Below are positions 6,160 through 12,541 of a stretch of 12,541 nucleotides of DNA, piece by piece. The position numbers and the translations under genes are program-made. Each line of letters opens with the position of its first letter. The first letter of the stretch is position 1. The notes beneath the pieces are model-generated. The model was not told the DNA's origin and searched no databases. It worked only from the letters and a program-made list of their open reading frames with translations. The stretch is taken from positions 1 through 12,541 of the forward strand of contig QMPG01000060.1 in assembly GCA_003648455.1 (NCBI GenBank), written 5' to 3'. The stretch comes from Bacteroidota bacterium (GTDB lineage Bacteria > Bacteroidota > Bacteroidia > Bacteroidales > B39-G9).

Positions 6160-8622
6160 TTATCTGATTTTTGCTCCTAATTCGTTATCAAATACTTTTA
6201 TAAATTTATTCATTATCTTATCAATTTGCTTGTCGGTAAGAGTTTTGAATGGGTCTTGCAAGATAAAACTAATGGCATAAGATTTTTTATCTTCTCCTAT
6301 TTTATTGCCTTCATATACATCAAATAATGAAATTTTTTTTAATAGTTTCTTTTCAGTATTAAAAGCTAGAGTTTTAATTTGCTCAAAACGTATTTTTTTA
6401 TCTAATAATAAAGCTAAATCACGTTTTACCTCCGGGTATTTTGCAATTTCAGTATATGATACTTTTTTTGTTTTTAATATTTTCAAAACAGCATCCCAAT
6501 CAAAATCAGCGTAAAAAACATCTGTTTTTATATCAAATGCTTTTAATATTTTTTTGTTAACACTACCAAAAGACACAAATGGTGTTTTATTATTGTTTTG
6601 ATTGTGAGTGTAGTGTAAGCCATAATTGAGAATATCAGAATTTAGTTCGTTAATATCAACAGAATTTATATCTATGCCCAGACGATGCATTATATTTTCA
6701 ACATAAGATTTTAGCAAATAGAAATTTGAAGGCTCAGCTTTTATAATCCAATTAGCTTGTTGTTTTAATCCTGTTACAAATAATGATAAGTGAAAACCTT
6801 CATTGTATTTTTTTATTGGATTTTCATCCTGATTTTTTTTATTTATTGAATAACAATTTCCAAATTCATAAAATTTTAAATCAGGATTTTTTCTGTTAAT
6901 ATTAAATGCAATAGCTTCTAAACCACCAAACAATAATGTTTGACGCATACAGTTGAGGTCTGAACTCAAAGGATTTAATATTGAAACAAGCTCATCTTTA
7001 TCATAAGATTTCAAGTTCTCATAATATGATGATTTTGTAAGTGAGTTTGACATAATCTCATTAAATCCAATGCTTGAGAGTAGATTGGAAGTGAGATTTG
7101 TAACTGTATTTTTATCAGGTTTTTCTGAATAAGAGATTGTCGATTTAACTTGTCCTGAAATTTCAATATTATTATATCCGTAGATTCTTAAAATTTCTTC
7201 AATTACATCGGCTTCACGTCTAACATCAACTCTGTAAGTAGGCACTTCTAGATTAAGTGTTTTTTCATCTTCAGCTACAATTTTTATGTCGAGAGATGCT
7301 AAAATATTTTTAATAGCTTCTTTTTCGATTTTTTTTCCAATTAATCTATCAATATTGTTGTAACTAACAATAACATTATAATCTTCAATAGGTTTAGGAT
7401 AAACATCAACAATATTAGAACTAATTTTACCACCGGCTAATTCATTAATAAGCAGAGCCGCACGTTTTAAAGCATAAACGGTAATGTTTGGGTCTGCACC
7501 TCTTTCAAAGCGAAAAGAAGCATCGGTTTGTAATAAATGACGTCTCGATGTTTTGCGAATAAAAACAGAATCGAAACAAGCACTTTCAAGAAAAATATTT
7601 TTTGTATTTTCAGTAACACCTGATTCTATTCCACCAAAAACACCGGCTATACACATTCCTTCCTCTTCGTTACAAATCATTAAATCGTTTGACGATAATT
7701 TGCGTTCAACTTTATCAAGTGTGGTAAATTTTGTTCCTTCTTTTAGTGTTTTAACAATAATTTTTTTGCCTTTAATTTTATCCGCATCAAAAGCATGTAA
7801 AGGCTGACCTGTTTCGTGAAGCACAAAGTTTGTAGCATCAACAACATTATTAATAGGTTTTAAGCCAATTGATTTTAAGCGATTTTGTAGCCAAGCAGGA
7901 GACTCTTTAATCTCTAATTCTGACAATGTAATTCCTGTGTAACGATGACATGCATTCTTGTTTTCAATCTCAACATCAATAAAATTATCATTATTATCAA
8001 TTTTAAAATTATCAACAACAGGTTTTTTTAAAGCAACTTTTTGATATTGATTAAGATAAGCAGCCAAATCGCGTGCTACACCATAGTGTGAAGCACCGTC
8101 AATTCTGTTTGGAGTAAGTCCGATTTCGAAAATAATATCATTCTCAATATTAAAATAATCTTTTGCCTGAGTTCCAACTTCAACATCATTATCGAGCACC
8201 ATTATTCCGTCATGAGAAGTACCAATGCCAATTTCATCTTCAGCACAAATCATTCCCATTGATGGCTCGCCTCGCATCTTTGCTTTTTTTATTTTGAAAC
8301 TTTCGTCACCATCATAAAGTATTGTGCCAACTGTAGCAACAACAACTTTCTGTCCGGCTCTTACGTTAGGAGCACCACAAACAATAGGTAATAAATCATT
8401 TCCGCCAACATCAACAGTTGTTATACTTAAATGGTCTGAGTTGGGATGTGCTTCGCATGTTTTTACCTCACCAATAACTAATCCTTCTAATCCACCTTTT
8501 ATTGATTGAAATTTTTCTATTCCTTCAACTTCAAGACCTGTGTTTGTCAATATTTCAGAAACTTCTTGATAACTTAAATCTGTATCAATGTATTGTTTTA
8601 TCCAATTGTATGATATCTTCAT
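6160..8622 (-). CDS. pheT: Phenylalanine--tRNA ligase beta subunit
   Basis: Beta chain of the alpha2-beta2 phenylalanyl-tRNA synthetase, which charges tRNA-Phe in the cytoplasm. The 820-residue protein is full length. Domains in order: N-terminal KISYNWIKQYID start; EMAP/tRNA-binding fold at about 42-155 (LVIGEV, HPNSDHLSITTVDVG, VCGAPNVRAGQ); B3/B4 editing region with LTPNRIDGASHYGVARDLAA and, further on, HETGQPLHAFDADKI; a B5 domain at about 410-480 ending in VPTYRVDVRREADVIEEILRIYGY; a catalytic-like core; and a C-terminal FDX-ACB anticodon-binding domain at about 725-820, starting YPEVKRDLALLL. The start is ATG at 8622. pheS is not adjacent, so the alpha subunit must be encoded elsewhere. 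It is transcribed alone, divergently from surE. Confidence 0.98.
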   Translation of the reverse strand: MKISYNWIKQYIDTDLSYQEVSEILTNTGLEVEGIEKFQSIKGGLEGLVIGEVKTCEAHPNSDHLSITTVDVGGNDLLPIVCGAPNVRAGQKVVVATVGTILYDGDESFKIKKAKMRGEPSMGMICAEDEIGIGTSHDGIMVLDNDVEVGTQAKDYFNIENDIIFEIGLTPNRIDGASHYGVARDLAAYLNQYQKVALKKPVVDNFKIDNNDNFIDVEIENKNACHRYTGITLSELEIKESPAWLQNRLKSIGLKPINNVVDATNFVLHETGQPLHAFDADKIKGKKIIVKTLKEGTKFTTLDKVERKLSSNDLMICNEEEGMCIAGVFGGIESGVTENTKNIFLESACFDSVFIRKTSRRHLLQTDASFRFERGADPNITVYALKRAALLINELAGGKISSNIVDVYPKPIEDYNVIVSYNNIDRLIGKKIEKEAIKNILASLDIKIVAEDEKTLNLEVPTYRVDVRREADVIEEILRIYGYNNIEISGQVKSTISYSEKPDKNTVTNLTSNLLSSIGFNEIMSNSLTKSSYYENLKSYDKDELVSILNPLSSDLNCMRQTLLFGGLEAIAFNINRKNPDLKFYEFGNCYSINKKNQDENPIKKYNEGFHLSLFVTGLKQQANWIIKAEPSNFYLLKSYVENIMHRLGIDINSVDINELNSDILNYGLHYTHNQNNNKTPFVSFGSVNKKILKAFDIKTDVFYADFDWDAVLKILKTKKVSYTEIAKYPEVKRDLALLLDKKIRFEQIKTLAFNTEKKLLKKISLFDVYEGNKIGEDKKSYAISFILQDPFKTLTDKQIDKIMNKFIKVFDNELGAKIR

Positions 8623-8646
8623 CTTTTTTATAAAATTTTAGAACAA

Positions 8647-8654
8647 CAAAAATA
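8647..8654 (-). promoter_or_regulatory. Possible -7 box of pheT (TATTTTTG)
   Basis: On the minus strand TATTTTTG fits TAnnTTTG and lies 24 bp before the pheT ATG, giving a leader of about 15-20 nt. There is no TTTG at the expected -33 position, so the call is weak. Confidence 0.35.
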
Positions 8655-8754
8655 GTAAAAAAATTATATTTTATTTCTCCTTCTGACGAATTTGATTTAT
8701 CTCATTAAAAAAATAAACGAATACTACTTTGTGTTTGCACGAAAACGCCCATAT

Positions 8755-8836
8755 TGTCATTTCGCCTAAAAGTGAGAAATCTCATAACACAGTATATATA
8801 AGTTGAATGAGATTTCTCACTACGTTCGAAATGACA
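8755..8836. repeat. Palindromic intergenic element (GTCATTTCG ... CGAAATGAC)
   Basis: TGTCATTTCG (8755-8764) is matched by CGAAATGACA (8827-8836), and AGTGAGAAATCTCAT (8771-8785) pairs perfectly with 8807-8821. The two stems total about 25 bp, separated by a small internal loop, with a 21-nt terminal loop. It resembles the nested element at 6015-6102 in design (GTCATTNCG ends, then a GAAATCTC or GAAGCAATCT inner arm) but differs in sequence. It lies in the divergent pheT/surE gap. Confidence 0.85.
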
Positions 8837-8898
8837 GCACAACTAAGAATTTACGGATTTTTGTGCTGGCACTACTTATAACTTAATAACTCTTAACT

Positions 8899-9032
8899 TT
8901 GATTCCACTCGGGAAAGTTTAAATTTTAAATTACCAAGAACTGAGATGTTTCTTATTATTCAGATTATCAGTATTTTACTATACTGTTTTTTATTGCTAC
9001 AAACATGTCAGGTCTTTTCGGAGAGAACTCGA
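8899..9032 (+). repeat. Intergenic element B with L/R inverted ends (134 bp, degenerate)
   Basis: The left end TTGATTCCACTCGGGAAAGT (8899-8918) matches the L type. The right end, read on the minus strand from 9032, is TCGAGTTCTCTCCGAAAAGA and resembles the R type. Both have several substitutions, so this is the most decayed of the three copies. The AT-rich core shares no obvious sequence with elements A or C. A TGTCAGGT fragment next to the right end recalls the hairpin at 10301-10326. The R end faces surE. Confidence 0.55.
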
Positions 9033-9126
9033 CTTTATAACTTTTTAAATAATTTCATTATTGATTTCACTAACAGCTTCTTATAAAATTTTTTAGTATT
9101 ATGGTTTAATTCATTAATACTTTAAA

Positions 9127-9134
9127 TATATTTG
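9127..9134 (+). promoter_or_regulatory. surE: Likely -7 box of surE operon (TATATTTG)
   Basis: TATATTTG is an exact TAnnTTTG match 31 bp upstream of the TTG start, which would give a leader of about 23-29 nt. No TTTG is found 20 nt upstream of it (the region reads ATGGTTTAAT), so the -33 half is weak. Confidence 0.5.
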
Positions 9135-9165
9135 TATTTTTATAAATAATTAAAAATTTTTAATA

Positions 9166-9966
9166 TTGAAAGCAAACAAAAGACCTTTAATTCTTGTATC
9201 AAACGACGATGGAGTAAGTGCAAAAGGGTTAAAAAATTTGATTGAAGTAGTTAAGCCTTATGGTGACATTGTAGTTGTAGCACCCGAAACAGCCAAATCG
9301 GGAATGTCTCATGCAATTTCTTTTAAAAATCCGATTCGCTTAAATAAAGTTGAAGAATATGATAATGTTAAGATTTATAGTTGCTCAGGAACTCCTGCTG
9401 ATTGTGTAAAATTGGCTTTAAATCAGGTTGTTGACCGCAAGCCTGATTATCTTGTTTCAGGAATTAACCACGGATCAAACGCATCAATAAGTGTTATTTA
9501 TTCAGGTACAATGGGAGCCGCAATTGAAGGCTGTTTAAATGGAATACAGTCAATTGGTTTTTCAATTTTATCTCATTCATTAGATGCTGATTTTGCTCTT
9601 GCCAAGAAATATTCACAGCAAATATTCGAAAAGGTTATGGAAAAAGGATTGCCTAAGGGCATTTGCTTGAACGTTAATTTCCCTGTTATTGATATTGATG
9701 AGTTAGAAGGTTTTAAAGTTTGTCGACAAGCCCAAGGTGTTTGGAAAGAAGAATTTGATAAGCGTGTTGATCCAAATAACAAAGATTATTATTGGCTTAC
9801 AGGTAATTTTAATAATTTTGAACCCGATGCCGAAGATACAGACGAATGGGCTTTAAGAAATAATTATGCCTCAATTGTGCCAATAAAAGTTGATTTTACT
9901 TCGTATGGAACAATTGAAGAAATGAAAGAAAAGGGATTTGAAAAATCACTTATAAAAGTTAATTAG
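9166..9966 (+). CDS. surE: 5'-nucleotidase / acid phosphatase SurE
   Basis: Survival protein SurE, a metal-dependent phosphatase acting on 5'- and 3'-nucleoside monophosphates and, in some species, short polyphosphates. The product has 266 residues. The metal-binding residues are visible as Asp14 and Asp15 in SNDDG, Ser45 in AKSGMS and Asn101 in SGINHGSN, a constant offset of six from the Thermotoga maritima enzyme. CSGTPADCVKLAL (73-85) and YSGTMGAAIEG (112-122) are further family signatures. The start is TTG at 9166: there is no in-frame ATG before residue 47, and any later start would remove the NDDG metal site. The next gene begins one base after the stop, so the two are almost certainly co-transcribed and translationally coupled. 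Confidence 0.97.
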   Translation: MKANKRPLILVSNDDGVSAKGLKNLIEVVKPYGDIVVVAPETAKSGMSHAISFKNPIRLNKVEEYDNVKIYSCSGTPADCVKLALNQVVDRKPDYLVSGINHGSNASISVIYSGTMGAAIEGCLNGIQSIGFSILSHSLDADFALAKKYSQQIFEKVMEKGLPKGICLNVNFPVIDIDELEGFKVCRQAQGVWKEEFDKRVDPNNKDYYWLTGNFNNFEPDAEDTDEWALRNNYASIVPIKVDFTSYGTIEEMKEKGFEKSLIKVN

Positions 9967-9967
9967 T

Positions 9968-10276
9968 ATGGATAAAAATGTAAAATCAAAGTATAATAAA
10001 CAAAAAATAGGTCTTATTTCGGGTTTAATCGTTCCAATTATCGCAATTTTTATTTTTTATTTATTAAATCAAAATCGTTTTGGTTCGTTTGAGAATTTCT
10101 ATAAACATTTTGTGTTATTTCACTTAACATCACATATTGTTAGTTTAAGTGTATTACCAAATATGGCAGTTTTTTATTTATTTATTAAAAAGAATTTTCT
10201 CTCTTCAGCCAGAGGTGTAGTTTTAGCAACAATGATTTATGGTTTAATAATTATTGTTTTGAAGTTCTTTGTGTAA
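9968..10276 (+). CDS. Small three-helix membrane protein of unknown function
   Basis: I do not recognise a named family for this 102-residue protein. A basic, Lys-rich N-terminus (DKNVKSKYNKQK) is followed by three hydrophobic segments at about 14-34, 49-74 and 81-101, so it should be an inner-membrane protein with the N-terminus inside by the positive-inside rule. There are no Cys residues and no catalytic motif is visible. A His/Ser-containing stretch (LFHLTSHIVSLS) lies at the start of helix 2. The ATG overlaps the surE stop region (TAGTATG, one base between), which argues for a real gene translated by coupling. A role linked to SurE is possible but is only positional inference. Confidence 0.8.
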   Translation: MDKNVKSKYNKQKIGLISGLIVPIIAIFIFYLLNQNRFGSFENFYKHFVLFHLTSHIVSLSVLPNMAVFYLFIKKNFLSSARGVVLATMIYGLIIIVLKFFV

Positions 10277-10300
10277 GTGAAAGTTTAAGGTTTAGAAAAC

Positions 10301-10326
10301 CTGTCAGAGTGCGAAGCTCCTGACAG
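10301..10326. repeat. CTGTCAG/CTGACAG hairpin after the membrane protein gene
   Basis: CTGTCAG (10301-10307) pairs with CTGACAG (10320-10326) around a 12-nt loop, 24 bp downstream of the stop codon. No U-run follows, so an intrinsic terminator is doubtful. A related TGTCAGGT occurs at 9007-9014. It may be a short dispersed repeat. Confidence 0.5.
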
Positions 10327-10374
10327 TGTTGAAAGTTGAATGTAATTAATTTTTTTATAGTTAATTACTGAACA

Positions 10375-10508
10375 TTGAATCCACTCCGAAAAGCTGCTAA
10401 GCGGTTAACTTTACAAAAAGACCGAAAGCTATTAATCTGTATGTCAATTTGTTATAAATCCGCTAAGCGGCTATAAATTGATAACTTTAGTTTTCGGAGT
10501 AGTCTCAA
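10375..10508 (+). repeat. Intergenic element C with L/R inverted ends (134 bp)
   Basis: Left end TTGAATCCACTCCGAAAAGC (10375-10394, L type). Right end, read on the minus strand from 10508, TTGAGACTACTCCGAAAACT (R type). The L and R ends can pair through ACTCCGAAAA/TTTTCGGAGT. The interior holds two copies of a CTAAGCGG motif (10397-10404 and within CCGCTAAGCGG at 10460-10470), the latter flanked by TCAATTT/AAATTGA arms that extend the hairpin. Length equals element B exactly. The right end stops 17 bp before the pentapeptide protein ATG. Confidence 0.8.
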
Positions 10509-10525
10509 CATTTGAAAAAAAATTC

Positions 10526-11098
10526 ATGGACAAAAATTATTATCACGATAAGTCTTTTAAAGGCACAGACTTTTTAAAGAATAAATTAATTAAAGCCGAT
10601 TATGAAAATTGTATTTTTAATAATTGTGTTTTCTCTAATTCGGATTTATCGGGAACAGATTTTATTGATTGTGAATTTAATAATTGTGATTTAAGTATGG
10701 TAAAAAGCATTAACACTGCTTTTAGAAACATCAAATTTAAAGAATGTAAACTATTAGGTGTGCATTTTGAAGATTGTAACGATTTTTTGTTCTCTGTCAA
10801 TTTTAAAGCTTGTCAGTTAAATTTGTCGTCTTTTTATAAGCGGAATTTAAAAAAGGTGAAGTTTATTGATTGTCTTATTCATGAAGTCGATTTTACAGAA
10901 GCTAATCTTTCCGGCGCAAGTTTTTTAAATTGTGATTTAGCAGGAGCCATATTTAAAAATAGTGTACTCGAAAATGTTGATTTTAGAACATCATATAATT
11001 TTTCAATTAATCCTGAAAATAATAGAATAGAAAAGGCTAAATTTTCACTATCAGGAGTTGTTGGACTATTAGATGATTATAATATTGAAATAGAATAA
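10526..11098 (+). CDS. Pentapeptide-repeat protein, Qnr/McbG-like
   Basis: A 190-residue protein made almost wholly of five-residue repeats with a central Phe or Leu (for example GTDF, CIF, CVF, SDL, TDF, CEF, CDL), forming a right-handed quadrilateral beta helix. The regular pattern breaks around residues 84-92, as between the two halves of Qnr proteins. A non-repeat C-terminus with GLLDDYNIEIE recalls the final helix/strand of Qnr. Qnr and McbG mimic DNA and protect gyrase from quinolones or microcin B17; that role here is only a family-level guess, as many chromosomal relatives have no known function. I take the ATG at 10526. A TTG at 10478 is in frame but would add 16 residues translated from the end of element C. 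No membrane segment or signal peptide is seen. Confidence 0.85.
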   Translation: MDKNYYHDKSFKGTDFLKNKLIKADYENCIFNNCVFSNSDLSGTDFIDCEFNNCDLSMVKSINTAFRNIKFKECKLLGVHFEDCNDFLFSVNFKACQLNLSSFYKRNLKKVKFIDCLIHEVDFTEANLSGASFLNCDLAGAIFKNSVLENVDFRTSYNFSINPENNRIEKAKFSLSGVVGLLDDYNIEIE

Positions 11099-11182
11099 AT
11101 ATATATGAATTTTAAAAATTAGAAGTCTTATTTAATAAAAGTTAAAATATTGATAATTCTTAATTCGTAATTAAATAAACTC

Positions 11183-12310
11183 ATGAAATATTATATAATA
11201 GCAGGTGAAGCTTCGGGTGATTTGCATGGTTCAAATTTAATTAAATCATTAAAGTTAAAAGATAAAAATGCAGAGATACGTTTTTGGGGCGGTGATTTAA
11301 TGAAGGCTCAGGGAGGTACTCTAATAAAACATTATAACGAGCTTGCTTTTATGGGATTTCTCACGGTTTTACTTCATCTAAAGACAATACTCAACAACAT
11401 AAAATTTTGTAAAAACGACATAAAAGAGTTTAAACCTGATGTAATTATTTTAATTGATTATCCTGGTTTTAATCTGAGAATAGCAAAGTTTGCACATAAT
11501 TCAGGATTTAAGGTTTATTATTATATATCTCCAAAAATTTGGGCATGGAAACAATCACGTATAAAAAAGATTAAAAAATTTATAGATAAGATGTATGTGA
11601 TATTTCCATTTGAGAAAGAATTTTATAATAAGTTTAACTATAGCGTTGATTTTCAGGGTAATCCTTTGATTGATGCTTTAGAAAACAGGGAAGGTAAAAA
11701 TGAATCTTTTTCGGAATTTATTTTAAAAAATAATCTTGAAGACAAACCGATAATTTCTCTTTTGGCTGGTAGCAGAAAGCAGGAGATTAAAATGATATTA
11801 CCCGAAATGCTTAAAATAATTGATTTTTATAAAGATTATCAGTTTGTGATAGCTGCGGCACCCTCAATCGAAGAAGAATTTTATCAGCAGTTTATTAATG
11901 ATAGAAATGTAAAAATAATTTTCGATCAGACTTATCAAATTGTGCAACAGTCGGATGCAGCTTTGGTTACTTCGGGTACTGCAACACTCGAAACAGCTTT
12001 ACTTTCTACTCCTCAGGTAGTTTGTTATAAATTTAAAGGAGGTAAGTATGCTTTTCTTTTGGGTATGAGTTTATTAAAAGTGAAATATATATCACTTGTA
12101 AATTTGATTATGAACGATGAAGTAATAAAAGAATTAATTCAACATAACTTAAATATTAAAAATCTAAAAATTGAATTAGATAACATCTTATTTGACAAAG
12201 AATATAGACAAAAGATGCTTGATAATTATAAAACATTAAAAAATAAGATGGGTAAATCAGGTGCTTCAGACAGAGTCGTCGGATTGATTTACAAATCATT
12301 ACAAAAATAG
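11183..12310 (+). CDS. lpxB: Lipid-A-disaccharide synthase
   Basis: LpxB, glycosyltransferase family 19, joins UDP-2,3-diacylglucosamine and lipid X (2,3-diacylglucosamine 1-phosphate) to form the lipid A disaccharide at the inner-membrane face. The product has 375 residues, normal length. Signatures in order: IAGEASGDLHGSNL (6-19), FWGGDLM (34-40), AFMGF (55-59), IDYPGFNLR (91-99), YYISPKIWAWK (113-123), FPFEKEFY (141-148), QGNPLID (158-164), LLAGSRKQEI (193-202) and TSGTATLETAL (263-273), the UDP-sugar-binding region near the end. The start is ATG at 11183. surE and lpxB near each other is, to my recollection, a recurring arrangement in Bacteroidota; here a membrane protein, element C and a pentapeptide gene separate them. 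The frame stays open for 47 codons after the TAG. Confidence 0.97.
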   Translation: MKYYIIAGEASGDLHGSNLIKSLKLKDKNAEIRFWGGDLMKAQGGTLIKHYNELAFMGFLTVLLHLKTILNNIKFCKNDIKEFKPDVIILIDYPGFNLRIAKFAHNSGFKVYYYISPKIWAWKQSRIKKIKKFIDKMYVIFPFEKEFYNKFNYSVDFQGNPLIDALENREGKNESFSEFILKNNLEDKPIISLLAGSRKQEIKMILPEMLKIIDFYKDYQFVIAAAPSIEEEFYQQFINDRNVKIIFDQTYQIVQQSDAALVTSGTATLETALLSTPQVVCYKFKGGKYAFLLGMSLLKVKYISLVNLIMNDEVIKELIQHNLNIKNLKIELDNILFDKEYRQKMLDNYKTLKNKMGKSGASDRVVGLIYKSLQK

Positions 12311-12432
12311 TCAAAAATTGTCATTGATTATATTAGAAGTTCTAGTGTAATTATTTATACTCATAAAAAAGAGGATAATTTTGAAATATTGCTTAGTAAT
12401 TTTATTGACTATGCTGTAAAATTAACCCGCTT

Positions 12433-12541
12433 TATTCATGCAAAAACGAAGTGAATTGCATGAATTAGCGATGGATAGCGGAAAGTAAAGCGGTAAACCC
12501 CGCATTAGAAGTACCCAAATTTGGGGTTTTAAAAACACCAA
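12433..12541. repeat. Dispersed intergenic repeat, copy 2 (runs off the window)
   Basis: Direct-orientation counterpart of 1-109. The first stem (12434-12443 with 12456-12465) keeps full pairing although one pair has changed: A8-T27 in copy 1 is G12440-C12459 here. GCGG (12477-12480) can pair with CCGC (12500-12503 region). The palindrome CCCAAATTTGGG (12514-12525) is identical to copy 1. The sequence ends at CCAA, where copy 1 continues into the second arm of its large hairpin, so the repeat is cut by the window edge. Confidence 0.85.

Larger units (their letters stand above)
8623..9165. other. 543-bp divergent intergenic region pheT/surE
   Basis: I see no credible gene in this stretch. It holds the possible pheT promoter, the palindromic element at 8755-8836, element B at 8899-9032 (which includes a small CAGTAT/ATACTG hairpin) and the likely surE promoter near 9127. 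Repeats account for about 40% of the gap. Confidence 0.7.

Noticed and set aside
6305..8509. Three plus-strand open frames (6305-6514, 7553-7807, 8324-8509)
   Set aside because: All are antisense to pheT, which is complete and in frame with its known domains.
5985..9032. CRISPR array or attachment sites
   Set aside because: The repeats are few, widely and unevenly spaced and inverted, with no regular spacers and no cas or integrase gene.
9573..9782. 69-residue minus-strand frame
   Set aside because: Antisense shadow of surE, which carries all metal-site motifs.
10600..10800. 66-residue minus-strand frame
   Set aside because: Antisense to the pentapeptide-repeat gene; periodic repeat DNA easily gives long opposite-strand frames.
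1..12541. Circular plasmid or phage-like element with terminal direct repeats
   Set aside because: The end repeats are only about 79% identical and the cargo is chromosomal housekeeping (pheT, lpxB, surE); no replication, integrase or structural gene is present.

Overview
The window is about 12.5 kb of AT-rich DNA (roughly 30% GC by eye), most likely from a member of the Bacteroidota. The evidence is Gram-negative genes (lpxB for lipid A, a lipoprotein-type S9 peptidase, yqgE), Bacteroidota-style promoters of the TTTG-N20-TAnnTTTG type, weak or absent Shine-Dalgarno sequences, TTG starts, and short hairpin repeats between genes. The order cannot be fixed from the sequence. Both ends of the window lie inside divergent copies of one repeat, which is how a draft contig broken at repeats would look.

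Layout. 1-195 holds the first repeat copy. 196-2139 (-) is a secreted S9-family prolyl-oligopeptidase-type lipoprotein. 2283-2870 (+) is yqgE/algH. It converges on, and overlaps by 4 bp, a minus-strand pair: a PLP class IV aminotransferase/lyase (2867-3724) and a GmhB-like HAD phosphatase (3760-4251). That pair is driven by a near-perfect promoter directly next to a 9-base homopolymer. Upstream is a second minus-strand cluster: a rhomboid protease (4384-4989), a SiaC-family phosphoprotein (5011-5385) and a macrodomain hydrolase (5429-5932). pheT follows (6160-8622, -). After a 543-bp divergent gap full of inverted repeats, the plus-strand genes are surE (9166-9966), a small three-helix membrane protein (9968-10276), a Qnr/McbG-like pentapeptide-repeat protein (10526-11098) and lpxB (11183-12310).

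Most genes are housekeeping: phenylalanine charging, lipid A disaccharide synthesis, nucleotide phosphatase, sugar-phosphate phosphatase. No defence, secretion or biosynthetic system is evident. The unexplained content is between the genes: (i) the end repeat, with a compensatory base-pair change; (ii) three 134-144 bp elements with two distinguishable ends, all oriented the same way relative to the downstream gene; (iii) two other palindromic elements; and (iv) a C9 tract flush against a promoter. These are the best candidates for something undescribed, although mobile or repeat DNA is the simplest explanation.
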